DNA from: Pseudofabraea citricarpa
Lineage: Eukaryota; Ascomycota; Leotiomycetes; Helotiales; Dermateaceae
Direction of reading: 5' to 3'
NCBI GenBank assembly: GCA_029641185.1
Contig: JAPWGK010000031.1
Location: 372,001 to 436,000 of the forward strand
Length of the DNA: 64,000 bases
A program made the position numbers and the translations under genes. Below, piece by piece: positions 1 through 10,801 of this stretch (positions within the stretch are counted from its first letter, which is position 1; every line of letters starts with the position of its first letter). The notes beneath the pieces are model-generated. The model did no database searches. It worked only from the letters and a program-made list of their open reading frames with translations, and was not told the origin of the DNA.

Positions 1-455
1 AACCATATTCCAATTAGAACTGCTGGAGGCGGAGGTTATGGTCAGAATCTAGCTGCTTATGGTTCATCTGGCAACGTCAAAGCCATCTCCCCATCGCTCA
101 TGCTCGCTAAAGCCATCACGAGCATGTGGTACAACAGCGAATTCGCAGCGTTTCTTCCTTCATATTATGGAAAAGCTACCCCTGATATTAGCAAGTTTGC
201 TGCCTATGGCCATTTGACACAGGTCATTTGGAATGGTACTTCAACTGTTGGCTGCGCGACCCAGTATTGCGAACCTAACACAATATTTCAAGGGTTTGCT
301 TCCTGGTATACTGTTTGTGACTATAAATCAGCTGGTGAGTTGGTAACTTTCGAGTGCTAATTATACGAGGTCTAACATTATGTGTAGGAAACATACTTGG
401 AGCTTTCGACAAGAACGTTTTCAAGCCGCTTGGTAGGCCCACCATTACTGTTTGA
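1..455 (+). CDS. CAP/SCP (PR-1-like) secreted protein, 3' part
   Basis: The reading frame is already open at base 1, so the gene starts upstream of the window. It matches the C-terminal half of the CAP domain: GQNLAAY, then HLTQVIWNGTSTVGCATQYC (the family's HxTQxxW signature with conserved Cys) and a WYTVCDY block near the end. One intron at 335-387 (GTGAGT donor, TGTAG acceptor) joins DYKSAG to a short last exon NILGAFDKNVFKPLG, ending at TGA 453-455. CAP proteins are normally secreted and disulfide-bonded; the signal peptide would lie outside the window. Molecular roles reported for the family (sterol or lipid binding, virulence, allergen-like) cannot be told apart from sequence. Family assignment is firm; substrate is unknown. 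Confidence 0.88.
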
Positions 456-2025
456 ATTGGTTCATAAGTACTCGATCTACGCAGAGATGACTTACTACTA
501 GAATGATCCGGAATTTGTTTGCGTTTATATGTATTTACATGCTTTTTGTTATGAATTTAATGATATTTACGAATCACGTACGCCATATTCAAGAGGCGTA
601 GATATAATTGTAAGTGACCACTGTCTTTTGTTCTCTCACGAAAACCTTTTATGCATACAAAATTTTCTTCAATTGTTGTCATCTTGTCGATCGTATTAAT
701 CTCGAGGCCCCTTCTCAGCAGAAATTTTCTCTATTATGAGCATGCCTGACTTACAAGTTATTCCGGAGTTCTCAATCCGATTCTGTGGCGAGAATTTGAA
801 ATCCTGCAAACCTAGGGACACTCCAAGCATTCGCGTTGATTTCTATATGTACAAATGAAGGGAGAAAATGAAAAGTCATTTGATTTACATTGATCAGTAA
901 AGCTAGCACCGCGGAGCTAGCCCATTTATTATAGAGAAATAGAAAATAGCAACAATGGCAGGGGAACTGACCGACTACGAATGAGAGACCGCGGGTAAGT
1001 GGTCAACACATTCGCCCCATGCAGCTACTTTTCTTATTTCTGAGCATTTGTCAGAGCTCAAGAGGCCAGCCCTAATACTGATTGTACGGTCAGGATGCTG
1101 AACCATGTACATGAATAGATCAGACCCAGGTGTGCTCAATACTTGTTCGGTATCCTATCATGTCATTATAGCATTGGAAATCCAAAGATGAGCCTCGAAA
1201 AGCGGAAATTGGTTATCAGCTTCGGTGGTACGTAAGCAAGCACTTGATATTTCAGCTCACAAGTAGCTCTCGCTAATATTTCTTTTCAGAAAATACCTTG
1301 GTGACAACCGCAATAATGTGCTATCAAACTTAGATTTGATCGCCAATCTAGCAAAGGATGAATATTCATTTCCCCAAGCAGTTGAAATTTACCAGCTTGG
1401 CCATAATTGACGACATTTGTGAGGACGATTAACTGAACTTCGAGAAAATTGCAACGAAGAGTAGCATGTGATCAGTGAATTGTTCAATTGATATCCGAGA
1501 TACTGCTGCCATGAAGAGGTTCATACTAGAAACCTTTCAGCCACACCCACCAACGTTACACAGCTATAGTTTCATAAGCGTTACTTCGAATCAAGTTTCT
1601 TTGAAACTCAAGTATTTCTCTTTAAAAAAGAACGGAACACATAAAATGAGACATCTGTATTTGTACAGGTATATACTTGAAATACCTAGTTTTCAGTTCA
1701 TATAAATTCCAGAGGTGGTTGGTTTCTTTAGCGAGGTCAGCGATACTGTTCCGGCCGACTGCATAGCTGTAATCAAACAAGGATTATAATAGGCTTGCAT
1801 ACACATGAAAAAGATAAGCCTTGAAAGTGCGGGCAGAAGAATCGCCCAAATTCTCACGCTTTTCCACGAAGCTCTTCCACGATACCCTTTCAAAGTTTTT
1901 ATTCAAACCCTGTTTCTCTTGATAGATAAGGGTACCTTGGTCTCTTAAAGAGGCCGATATAATCACACCAGTGCAGAAAATCCTTGAATTTTGCATTATT
2001 TATTTAATCTCTTCCACAATCAAAA
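456..2025. other. Intergenic stretch, mostly without recognisable genes
   Basis: A roughly 1.6-kb AT-rich gap between the CAP gene and the next long ORF. Apart from the doubtful small spliced candidate at 1188-1410, I see only short ORFs (for example 1475-1705) with no family resemblance. Confidence 0.5.
1188..1410 (+). CDS. Candidate small two-exon ORF, unknown or relic
   Basis: ATG at 1188, exon 1188-1231, intron 1232-1289 (GTAAGC donor, GCTAAT branch point shortly before TTTTCAG), second exon 1290-1410. The pieces join in phase to 54 residues with no recognisable domain. The good splice signals are the only support; it could equally be the remnant of a longer gene, because fragments of coding-like sequence follow at 1475-1705. 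No function is proposed. Confidence 0.25.
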
Positions 2026-3501
2026 ATGCCGGAGCTTTCGAACACGCAATTGATGCTGGGAGCATCTTATGGACTCATCATAGCGGCGCTTATTCATCAT
2101 CTTGCTGACCCGAATGATCAATCTACCAAAATTGGGGCTCAGGAGATCGCAGCTCAACTTGGACCCTGGGTCTCTCACTGGCAAACTATGACATACTTTC
2201 GGGAAAGCTCAACAATCCTTGGGCCTGTTATCACTGCACGATTGGCCGACAAGTTTTGTGGATTCAATGAGATAGACTTGTCTCGGTTACCGCAAAAGAC
2301 AAGAGGAACAAGCGGATGGTCTACTCTTTTGTCGGTGGTTCATCCGAGTCTTAAAGAAACTGAGAGGTCGAAAATTATATCATCAGGCCAGGCCAACTCA
2401 GTTCTTGATGGAAAGTCATCCTGGAAACAACTTCCTCTTGAACCATTGACTTTACACGATGGCAAGCTTTGTATAAAGATCTCGCGTGCAACACTCATAA
2501 CTCTTCTTGCTTTGATGAATGCCCGTCCGATTTTCAGCTACTCCTCTGCGGCTGGCTATCGTTCTGCATATCCGTCATACTGTGGAATCTGGAATATCTC
2601 TTGGCCAAACGGTGGACCATGTGTAGTTTCATTAGCTGCACATGATAGCCACAGCTCGGAAACGGATGTATATCCTCCTCAGTTTCCTGTTCGCGTCGAT
2701 GCATGCGTCAAAATGCTCGCAGGTATCGTTTCGGACGGTCCAAATTGGAAGCTCGCATTTCCTGGTAGAGCAAAAACGCCCGGACCATGGTTGCTGCAAT
2801 ATACCAAGAAAGGATTCCCTGGTGCTCATGGAAGTCGTCATCTTTACAATATGATGGGCGGAAAAGTTTATGAAGTAGACTTGCTCAGTTTGGCGAGCTT
2901 GGCTAAACCTGAGAATGTAGAAAAAGAGTATCTAAAGTTGGAGATCCCATGTTTGGCTCCCGACAACAGTGTTGCAACTGTCTTTGTTGCCGAAAACGAG
3001 CAGAAAATGCTAGCACAGGCACTCGATTCTCTTCCGTGGTCTTCGTTATCCTGGTCTATGCATCGAGGAATGAAGGACTTACTTTTGGGGTATGGTAAAA
3101 CTGTCATGGACTTTCATCGAGTAGAGTTAGCAGCTTTTTTGAAGAAGGCCGTGACAAGACATGAAGATAAATTGGTAGAGAGGGGTTGGGAGTCTCACTT
3201 TGTCAAGACCTCTATGGAAGACATGGTAGAATCTTCAATAATGTCTGGAACCGGTAATAGTGGTGATTTGGTCAGAATTGTTGTGGCGATTGTGGAAGTC
3301 TTACTTGAAAACTCATATGGGGACTTAGATGTCGACAAGGACAGCACCAATTTCTGGAGAAGTTCAAAAGTTCTGGGATTGAATGGTGGAATAAATCTCG
3401 ACATGACAGTTGCCTTGACTAAGTTCTTTGTGCTGGAATGGTCGCAGGAGCTGGACTATCAACTTTACCACCAGCTTCCTTTAACAGTATATTTATCTTG
3501 A
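2026..3501 (+). CDS. Hypothetical fungal protein, 491 aa, intronless
   Basis: A single long uninterrupted ORF from ATG 2026 (context AAAAATGCC) to TGA. I do not recognise a catalogued domain. It begins with a short hydrophobic stretch (about residues 9-26, MLGASYGLIIAALIHHLAD), which could be a membrane anchor or a helix. The middle is mixed polar/hydrophobic sequence with Trp and Gly-rich patches such as WNISWPNGGPC near 190, and the C-terminus ends in a hydrophobic segment about FVLEWSQELDYQLYHQLP. The length, absence of stops and amino-acid mix argue for a real gene. It sits tail-to-tail with the large glycosyltransferase gene (303 bp between stop codons), so no shared promoter is implied. 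Function unknown. Confidence 0.75.
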   Translation: MPELSNTQLMLGASYGLIIAALIHHLADPNDQSTKIGAQEIAAQLGPWVSHWQTMTYFRESSTILGPVITARLADKFCGFNEIDLSRLPQKTRGTSGWSTLLSVVHPSLKETERSKIISSGQANSVLDGKSSWKQLPLEPLTLHDGKLCIKISRATLITLLALMNARPIFSYSSAAGYRSAYPSYCGIWNISWPNGGPCVVSLAAHDSHSSETDVYPPQFPVRVDACVKMLAGIVSDGPNWKLAFPGRAKTPGPWLLQYTKKGFPGAHGSRHLYNMMGGKVYEVDLLSLASLAKPENVEKEYLKLEIPCLAPDNSVATVFVAENEQKMLAQALDSLPWSSLSWSMHRGMKDLLLGYGKTVMDFHRVELAAFLKKAVTRHEDKLVERGWESHFVKTSMEDMVESSIMSGTGNSGDLVRIVVAIVEVLLENSYGDLDVDKDSTNFWRSSKVLGLNGGINLDMTVALTKFFVLEWSQELDYQLYHQLPLTVYLS

Positions 3502-3804
3502 CGAAGCCGTTTTGACAATCCTGAACAAATAACCAAAAAATTCTTGGTGTAAATCAACCTTCGCTCATGTCTTGGAGCATTCGGTCACACGTTTCCTAGT
3601 AAATCGCACTACATGAAAGAACAACTCGGAAATTGTGATGCGAGTGTGTGCCTCCCTAGAAAAACATGCCTTCTACATTTCTTTTCCCGATAATTGGAAT
3701 GTTCATAGGGCCTCATAGCTAATGGGAAAGGTTCTTTTTAAATAGGTATCGATACAGTAATAAAAACAAACGGAACACAGTTTTGTCTAACTCCAACCCA
3801 ATTA
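3502..3804. other. Short convergent intergenic gap
   Basis: About 300 bp between two converging stop codons, AT-rich at the right end. It presumably holds both 3' UTRs; nothing else is seen. Confidence 0.5.
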
Positions 3805-6800
3805 TCAACCTTCTGAGGTTTCAGATTCATCTAATACTATAGCAATTGTTTTCTGTAGAGGAGCATGATCCCCATAGATGATTGTGATGACAAGCTCTTC
3901 CCCTGAGTCCTCTGCCGATGGTAGTCTCGATGACTTCTGCTGTGGTGGACGGTATTTCAGAGTTGAAAGCACAGCGTTGATATCCTTCTTGGTTATTGGC
4001 TGAGTATCATCTTTCGAGCTAAGTAATGGTATATTCAGCTCCGAGTGCCAGGATACTTCTTCCGAAATTTCTTTGTTCGGCATCTCGACACGCAATTCTC
4101 CGATCGACTCATCTTCATGATGTTGTCCGGCACACCGAAGTTTCATGGATATTGTAGCAGATGACACACCTGCCGGACCGCCACGCATGAAGACCCGCTC
4201 GAGCCCTTCCCAAGCACCATCTAAGCTTGGACCTAGATTCGTAAGTTGTCGATCGGACATTTGAATCTGTTCGGATAGAGTCATTGCGGTAGGCACGAGA
4301 AGCGAGGCGGCTTTCATCTGCGAAGAATTGCTGTACATGTATGATTCTGGCGCCTGCAATGAAAGTTCCTGCTCTGCAGGAGAAGCATGATCAGGAAGCG
4401 GTGCACCAATGTGTGATAGTCCTGGAGGATGCGGTATGTCCAGCCGCATGTAATCCAGAAGGATACCAACAGTGGAATTTGGTGTTATTTCTAGTTGGTC
4501 CGTCGTCTTTCCAAAGAGATGCAGCGACCAAGAATACTGGTAGATTGTTCGCAATGTGGCAAGAGCCCTGTTCTTGCCATCATCTCCAGGCTTTTCCTGG
4601 AAGGTTTCTTGTACTTCTTGGGCCGCATAGGGGTAATGGACCTCAGGAGCGAGAAGCGCAAGCCCTCTTACTTCAAGATCGTGCTGGTTCAACTTGATGT
4701 AAGAAGTAGTAGCTCGTGGCCCGACACAGTTCAAGCAACCTGGAAGATAAGTCTCAACATTGAATGCAGACTCTGCTATCGCTTGGAATATATCCGAACC
4801 GGACTGGCACCGCATAATCCCGTTGTTCATGAATAACCCATTCTCAGGGTTGAGCTTCCAGTCTTGATCTAACTCGGGCGGAGAATAATCAGAACCGATG
4901 AACTCGAGCTCGGGGTACGGTGAACGGAGCCACAAAGTATCGAAATCGAGATACGTTCCTCCATATCGATAGATCAGAATATATCGCAAATAATCTGCCA
5001 AATGGTCGGAAAAGTACGGGCTGTCGTGCTCCCAGGTATCCCATCGTGAAATCCAGGCTTTAGTATTCGGTCCAGTGTACCACTCTCGTTCATTAACCAG
5101 ATCTTTGCTTATGGGGACAACATAAACAGAATACCCTTGTGCGAGATATGCAGAAAAGAAATCGGACGGTAATGCCGAAGAGACCACTGTAATGATTGCT
5201 TGAGGGTCGTTAATCAGAATAAGATCAATGGCACTGTAATGCCGCTCTTTAAAATCGTCGGCTTTACCCATCCATGTGAGCCAGTACAGGTAATTCCAGT
5301 TGGACGAATTCGAAAGAGGGGATCCAGTTGCAGATATGAGATCAGGAACCAACCAAGTAGGTTTCTTAGGGCTAATTACAACTTCAGATGTCTTAGGAAA
5401 CTCTGGAGAGGTTTCTGGTAACTTGCTGCCATCCAGAAAAGTCAATCCCTTGGCTCTGTCACAAGTAGCTGGCATCGACTCGGTTGGTTTCCAACAAGAG
5501 TAACAATATGGGCACTTGTCTGTAGAAAAGCCCTCGCAAAGTGGCCGACCATTTTTGATGTTCTTGTACATCACATCCATACCCTCATCTGTTGCGCTGA
5601 CCTTCTCGTGTGAGAAATGTTTGGCTATCATGTCATTCTTGCATGCATGAGCTTCGGGGTTTATCCTCCTGTCGTGTACAGCGGTGATTCCAGCTTCATC
5701 CAACCAACTGCCAAGAGATTGATCCTCGTTGTAAGTAAACTTACGATCATTTGAAGGGCTTGTTACAAGCCTCACCAGATCTCGCGAAAGAATGTACAAT
5801 GTTCCAGAAGTGAACTGAGGAAGTGGCGATGTTGCAACACTGCCGTCATGAATTCCTTTATTCGCGTCAGGGGTCTGAGGCATGTTCCAAAATGATAGAC
5901 CACGCCAATATTTTTTCTTCCGGCCTTGCTCTATGATTTCTCTAGCAACTATATCCCACCGCACGAATACATCATTATCGGTTTTGACGAGGTAATCAAA
6001 CGTGTATTGGTCGGCCCACGCCATTGATGAATGAACCTTGCGGGTTAAGTTATAACGTTCATCTCCAGCAGGTACTATCAGGAGATCTTGATGTTTGGAA
6101 AGCTCCTCATCAATTTCATGCTGAGTACGAAAATCACCTGAGGAAGAAGGCGCAGAACCAAGTACAAAGCGATATTCCATCACCAGGTGTTCGGAGGATG
6201 GTGGAAGGAGGCGCAAGCTCGATTTTCTAACAATGTTTCGATCAGTGTAAGCCTGTGTCATCCAGGAAGATGTAATCAGAATGAGAACTCTGATCGGATT
6301 GACTAAAGATTTTGAAGGGTGTGGAAACGGTGGCATAGCATTTCCTAAAGATGCTGAGTGGACCCTATGGCCTTTGTTGAGAAGACCGTGTTCCGCATAT
6401 TTGTGAAGCAGCAATGATATGGTGACCATTGTAGCACCAGTTATTGCAAAAACTTCCTTGCGAAGAAAAGCCTTTTTCCATCTGGTCTGTGTCGGAAATG
6501 GGCTGCTTTCTTTGGATGGTAGAACTTCGATTTCACGACCAACTTGATAATATCGACGTCCAAAATTCCCAATGCTGGGTCCAACGGTGGCTAGTATCCA
6601 TCCCACAACGGGCGAATAAACCCCACTGTAGATTCGATAGATACTAAACATATACCATAGACAACATGCTAAAAGTGAAGCCAACGGGCGTCGCGTCCGG
6701 ATAGCGCTGGGATCATTCGACCGCCTACTAACGATAGAATCATCTGCAAAGATGAGTAACGAAGCACTGGAGATTGTAGCCCATAATGCAGCAAGATAAG

Positions 6801-6939
6801 GACATGCGCCATCATCCGTGAATTCCAAGTTAGAGCTCTGTTGCCAAGCAATATACAGATTCAAAACAGCTCCATGAATCCCAGGTAGGAGGATTATACA
6901 CCTGAGAATGAAAAAGGCACCATAGCCGAGTCTCATCAT
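3805..6939 (-). CDS. Two-domain membrane glycosyltransferase (GT31-like plus GT32-like)
   Basis: Intronless ORF of 1044 residues. The first ~180 residues carry about four hydrophobic segments (near 5-30, 45-66, 88-118 and 162-178), suggesting a multi-pass anchor, probably Golgi. Residues ~215-430 resemble beta-1,3-glycosyltransferases of family GT31: FDYLVKTDNDVFVRW near 314-328 has the DxD-type motif, followed by YWRGLSFW and a later TYNEDQSLGSWL block containing the acidic ED. A Cys-rich linker (CPYCYSCW near 477) leads to a second catalytic module around 545-720 of the DXD-sugar-binding GT32 type, with YRYGGTYLDFDTLW near 657-670. The ~300-residue tail has no clear domain. The family suggests transfer of hexoses onto a glycan or lipid, but donor and acceptor are unknown. 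Both DxD motifs are intact. Two adjacent ATG codons begin the ORF; either may be used. Confidence 0.85.
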   Translation of the reverse strand: MMRLGYGAFFILRCIILLPGIHGAVLNLYIAWQQSSNLEFTDDGACPYLAALWATISSASLLIFADDSIVSRRSNDPSAIRTRRPLASLLACCLWYMFSIYRIYSGVYSPVVGWILATVGPSIGNFGRRYYQVGREIEVLPSKESSPFPTQTRWKKAFLRKEVFAITGATMVTISLLLHKYAEHGLLNKGHRVHSASLGNAMPPFPHPSKSLVNPIRVLILITSSWMTQAYTDRNIVRKSSLRLLPPSSEHLVMEYRFVLGSAPSSSGDFRTQHEIDEELSKHQDLLIVPAGDERYNLTRKVHSSMAWADQYTFDYLVKTDNDVFVRWDIVAREIIEQGRKKKYWRGLSFWNMPQTPDANKGIHDGSVATSPLPQFTSGTLYILSRDLVRLVTSPSNDRKFTYNEDQSLGSWLDEAGITAVHDRRINPEAHACKNDMIAKHFSHEKVSATDEGMDVMYKNIKNGRPLCEGFSTDKCPYCYSCWKPTESMPATCDRAKGLTFLDGSKLPETSPEFPKTSEVVISPKKPTWLVPDLISATGSPLSNSSNWNYLYWLTWMGKADDFKERHYSAIDLILINDPQAIITVVSSALPSDFFSAYLAQGYSVYVVPISKDLVNEREWYTGPNTKAWISRWDTWEHDSPYFSDHLADYLRYILIYRYGGTYLDFDTLWLRSPYPELEFIGSDYSPPELDQDWKLNPENGLFMNNGIMRCQSGSDIFQAIAESAFNVETYLPGCLNCVGPRATTSYIKLNQHDLEVRGLALLAPEVHYPYAAQEVQETFQEKPGDDGKNRALATLRTIYQYSWSLHLFGKTTDQLEITPNSTVGILLDYMRLDIPHPPGLSHIGAPLPDHASPAEQELSLQAPESYMYSNSSQMKAASLLVPTAMTLSEQIQMSDRQLTNLGPSLDGAWEGLERVFMRGGPAGVSSATISMKLRCAGQHHEDESIGELRVEMPNKEISEEVSWHSELNIPLLSSKDDTQPITKKDINAVLSTLKYRPPQQKSSRLPSAEDSGEELVITIIYGDHAPLQKTIAIVLDESETSEG

Positions 6940-8110
6940 AAATTCCCTAACTGTTCCTTAGTAAAAGCTCCCTAAATACTTGGTGGCGTTGAGTCTGGAA
7001 GCGTACCGGAAACCCCAAGTCTTCCAGGGTCATACGGTTTCAGTCACCCCTAGTACTGAATAGAGTGCAAACAACTGCAACCCAGATACATTGGCGACAC
7101 TCTCGATGTCGTGCATACCATATGTTTAAGCTGCAGTGGCAAGAGGTGTAGAACTGCGACAAATAGTGGTGGTCATGATGAGGGGCGGTCGTTGGGTTTT
7201 TGAATGAAATTGTTTAAAATCTAAGAATCCGACCGGGTTTCAATTTGCAGTGCTGCACGGTCCTGATCCGCCCTGATCCGAACTGAAAGGGACTGAAACA
7301 TGGAACTTTGGCGCTCACCGTAGTCCCCGTACACCGTATTTCATCGTCGCTTAGCGAAGCGACGGCTCACTTTCTTCACAGCCACTCCCAAAAGGTAGTT
7401 TGCAAAGCTTACAAGGGCCTAGATTGATGACTTGTTAGACTCAAGTGCAAGTAATACGAAGTAGGTGCTACTGTATCGATCACTTTAGGCATCACTCTTT
7501 TAATGAGCCAGCTGTTTATCCTCGGACATCCTGGAAGTATGAGTCCGAGACCAAATATAGAGCGAAGCCTACCACATCATCTCGAGTCCCGGACTTCCGA
7601 AGAGAGGTCAGCTTACGGTTACGGCACTCAAAGCCTTCCAAGACGATAAGGAACGTCATTTGAAGGAGGGGCATGAAAGTCTTTATGAGGGCGTACAAGC
7701 TTGATCGTCCTTGGAGGATGCTGTCATCATGCGTAAACTTACGGAACCCGAACAGGCCGTGACCATGTAGGGTCACGTGGTATAAGGGGTAGTTTTTATT
7801 ACAGACTTGTTTTCCCACCTACACCTGAGACTCAAGTCAAAGAACCAGAAGGCCTCCCGAGTAGCCTAAGCTTAGCACAATTTGTAACATTTCCTACGAT
7901 GGTGTTGTTTACGTTGACGCGTCGAAAGCTCGTATCAAATTGACTAGCAAGGAAGACAACACCAATGTTACTCTGGGGAAAGCTTAAAGCGGGTTAGCGC
8001 TGCACATCCCGTACAGTAATTTCTTCTCCATCCTTTGGAAAAAGGGGACAAACTCATAACTCCACGGCTTCAATCTTCTTCATCTTCAGTCAGATAGACA
8101 CACTCATTTG
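6940..8110. other. Divergent intergenic region
   Basis: About 1.2 kb between the divergent glycosyltransferase and glucoamylase genes. Short ORFs on both strands (7445-7663 and 7516-7818) overlap and match nothing I know. It presumably contains both promoters. Confidence 0.5.
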
Positions 8111-10049
8111 ATGCTGCTCGATTTGTTTTTGTGAATTTGTCTCATTCTTTGTGCTTTGCGCCCTCATTTCCCTGCTGTTACCCACTCATTCCACTCTTTC
8201 GGCCCCGCAGCTCTCATAAGGCCATTTCCCCGCCAAGGCTTGTGCCTTCGGATTTCGTACCTTTCGTAATTCTTGACATTGCTTAGTAGTGAATATGTTG
8301 TGGGATAGAGCAGCTTCGTAGGTCCCTCCCTGTCGACACTCTTTGCTCTTGCTGATGCTTCTACAGTGCTGCAGTTGGCATTATATCTTCGGTCAAAAAC
8401 TATGGCCAACCAGCAGCTATTGCTGCACGTGCGACCGGCACTGTTGACAGTTATCTAACTTCCGAAAGTCCAATTGCTTTTCAGGGTGTCCTAAACAATA
8501 TTGGCCCTGACGGCAGCAAAGCTCCAGGTGCTGATGCTGGTATTGTTGTTGCCAGTCCAAGTACAGATGACCCAAATTGTAAGACATGTTGTAACTCTTG
8601 TATCTTTCAAGCTCTAACATGTTCAAAGATTTTTATACTTGGACTCGAGACTCAGCCTTGACGTTCAAGTATCTAATTGATACTGGGAATTCCTCTTTGC
8701 AGACCTTGATTGAAGACTACGTCATCTCTCAAGCAAACCTGCAGACTGTCGACAATCCCTCAGGAGATCTAAACTCGGGTGCTGGCCTTGCCGAGCCAAA
8801 GTACTATACAAACAAAACAGCTTTCCTCGGTGAATGGGGAAGACCTCAACGGGATGGGCCAGCTCTACGTGCCACAGCTATGATTTCATTTGCCAACGAG
8901 AAACTTGCACTCGGTCAGAATGCCACTGTGAAGGATGTAATTTGGCCTATAGTTCAAAACGACCTGGCCTATGTCGCACAGTACTGGAACGAGTCAGGAT
9001 ATGACCTATGGGAAGAAGTCAATTCATCCTCGTTCTTTACAACGGCTGTCCAACATCGAGCATTGGTTGAAGGAGCAAGTTTTGCCACTGCTCTTGGAGA
9101 GTCCTGCCCGGGTTGCGAGTCTGAAGCGCCAAAAGTCCTATGTTTTCTCCAGGATTACTGGAATGAAGATAGCATCATCTCGAACATGGATGTTCAACAA
9201 ACTAATTTCGACCGCTCGGGATTAGATTGCAACTCCATTCTGGCGTCTATTCACACGTTCGACCCCGACTCGTCAGTTGGCTGTGATAGTACAACATTCC
9301 AGCCATGCTCAGACCGTGCCCTTGCTAATCATAAGGCGGTCGTTGATTCTTTCCGCGATCTATACACAATCAATGCTAATGCCTCAGCTGGCCAGGCCGC
9401 AGCTGTTGGGCGTTACGCAGAGGATATTTACCAGGGTGGACACCCATGGTATATGTGTACTTTCGCAGCTGCAGAACAACTCTATGACGCTCTTTATACC
9501 TATAACAATACTGGCGCTGTTACTGTCACCGATGTTAGCCAGTCTTTCTTTGCAGATTTAGTACCAGAAATTGCAACCGGGACTTATTCAAGCGACTCAG
9601 CTGAATTCACCTCAATCACATCTGCTATCAAGACTTATGCCGACGGCTTTGTTTCGATTGGAGAACTTTATACTCCTGAAGACGGGGCCCTTGCTGAGCA
9701 GTTCTCGAGAGAGAATGGTACAGCAGTGAGCGCGGTCGACTTAACTTGGTCCTATGCCTCCTTGCTAACCATGCAAAGAGCACGTGAAGGAAAGGTTGGC
9801 AAATCCTGGGGTGCTTCATCGGCTATTGCAGAGACATTACCAGACATATGCTCAAGTGGTGGTGTTCAAGGCACATATTCAACTCCATCAGCCACTAGTT
9901 TCCCAGAAAATGAAGAGGGGACTTTTGGAAGCAGCAGTACATCGAATGTTGCTTCAGGGACTCAGACCGGAACGGCTACTGGAAGTGCTGCCAGTTCTAC
10001 AAGCTCCAGCAGTGGTGCAAATAGAATGAAGCCTTTCCCTTGGTCTTAG
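8111..10049 (+). CDS. Glucoamylase (glucan 1,4-alpha-glucosidase), GH15, no starch-binding domain
   Basis: Secreted GH15 enzyme releasing glucose from starch ends. Exon 3 (8629-10049) starts at FYTWTRDSAL and carries SGAGLAEPKY, GRPQRDGPALRATAMI, the catalytic-acid block YDLWEEVNSSSFF, AVGRYAEDIYQGGHPWYMCT and the catalytic-base region ALAEQFSRENG. Exon 2 (8367-8578) encodes GVLNNIGPDG and GIVVASPSTDDPN; intron 8579-8628 has GTAAGA and AAG ends. The 5' end is less certain: I propose a 20-nt first exon (8111-8130, MLLDLF) with an intron 8131-8366 ending at a CTGAT branch and CTACAG, because an in-frame TGA at 8353 forces a splice there. This closes in phase to 550 aa with a plausible signal peptide. 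The protein stops after a Ser/Thr-rich tail and lacks the CBM20 starch-binding module found in the Aspergillus niger enzyme, so raw-starch binding is probably weak. Confidence 0.9.
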
Positions 10050-10801
10050 AGACCCCGCACCAAATTCGGAGGGGTTAGAAGGGCTGTAATATGACTTAGA
10101 TATATTAATAAGTAAATATACCATTTAAGTAGAACAGTATCATGTAATTCAAAATAACATTCTTAAAAGAAAAGGCAGTCTCTATCAATCATGTGCTTAT
10201 GAAAGATTTCCCAAGCTGGTGATCATAAACATACCATAATTTAGCATTGGAAAGCAGCGTATACGACCAGAAGTTTGGTGCACCCGCTCTCCCAGATCTG
10301 CCCTTCCATGTTCTTTGTGTTACAGCGAAGGCAACACCCGCTACAACAGTGTCATCTATAGCCAGCCATCTACATATCAAACTATACAACCAAGTGCTAT
10401 TGTACACAGTTAATAAGCATTTTTAGAGCTGCAAAAATCTCAGGCCCTCAAAAGTCGCATCCAGCGGAAAGAAATATCAGGTCCCCAATTCAAGATTGTA
10501 TTGCTGGGTAGTCACCATCAGATAAATGTTTCAAAGAGAGAACCAAAGGTCTACACAGACTTAAAGCCGTGGTTTCTATAATTTAAATACAGAAGTGCAT
10601 GCATATTCTCAAGTTGAACAGATTAATGATACTTCAACCTCGAATAAGGCAGCCTTGGATATCACATTACGTCATTATGTATCTATCTACAAACAGTGAG
10701 CCTTATAAACAAAGAAAGCTAATAACAAGAGAATCTAAAATCCCTTCAAGGTTCTTTCTATGCTACGTTGCAAGTAAAAACAAACTTCCTTGGTGTCTAT
10801 T
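10050..10801. other. Intergenic gap, no gene seen
   Basis: About 750 AT-rich bases between the convergent glucoamylase and GT2 genes. Only short ORFs without family resemblance. Confidence 0.5.

Noticed and set aside
7516..7818. 100-residue minus-strand ORF upstream of the glucoamylase
   Set aside because: No family resemblance; overlaps an equally long plus-strand ORF; start and splice context unconvincing.
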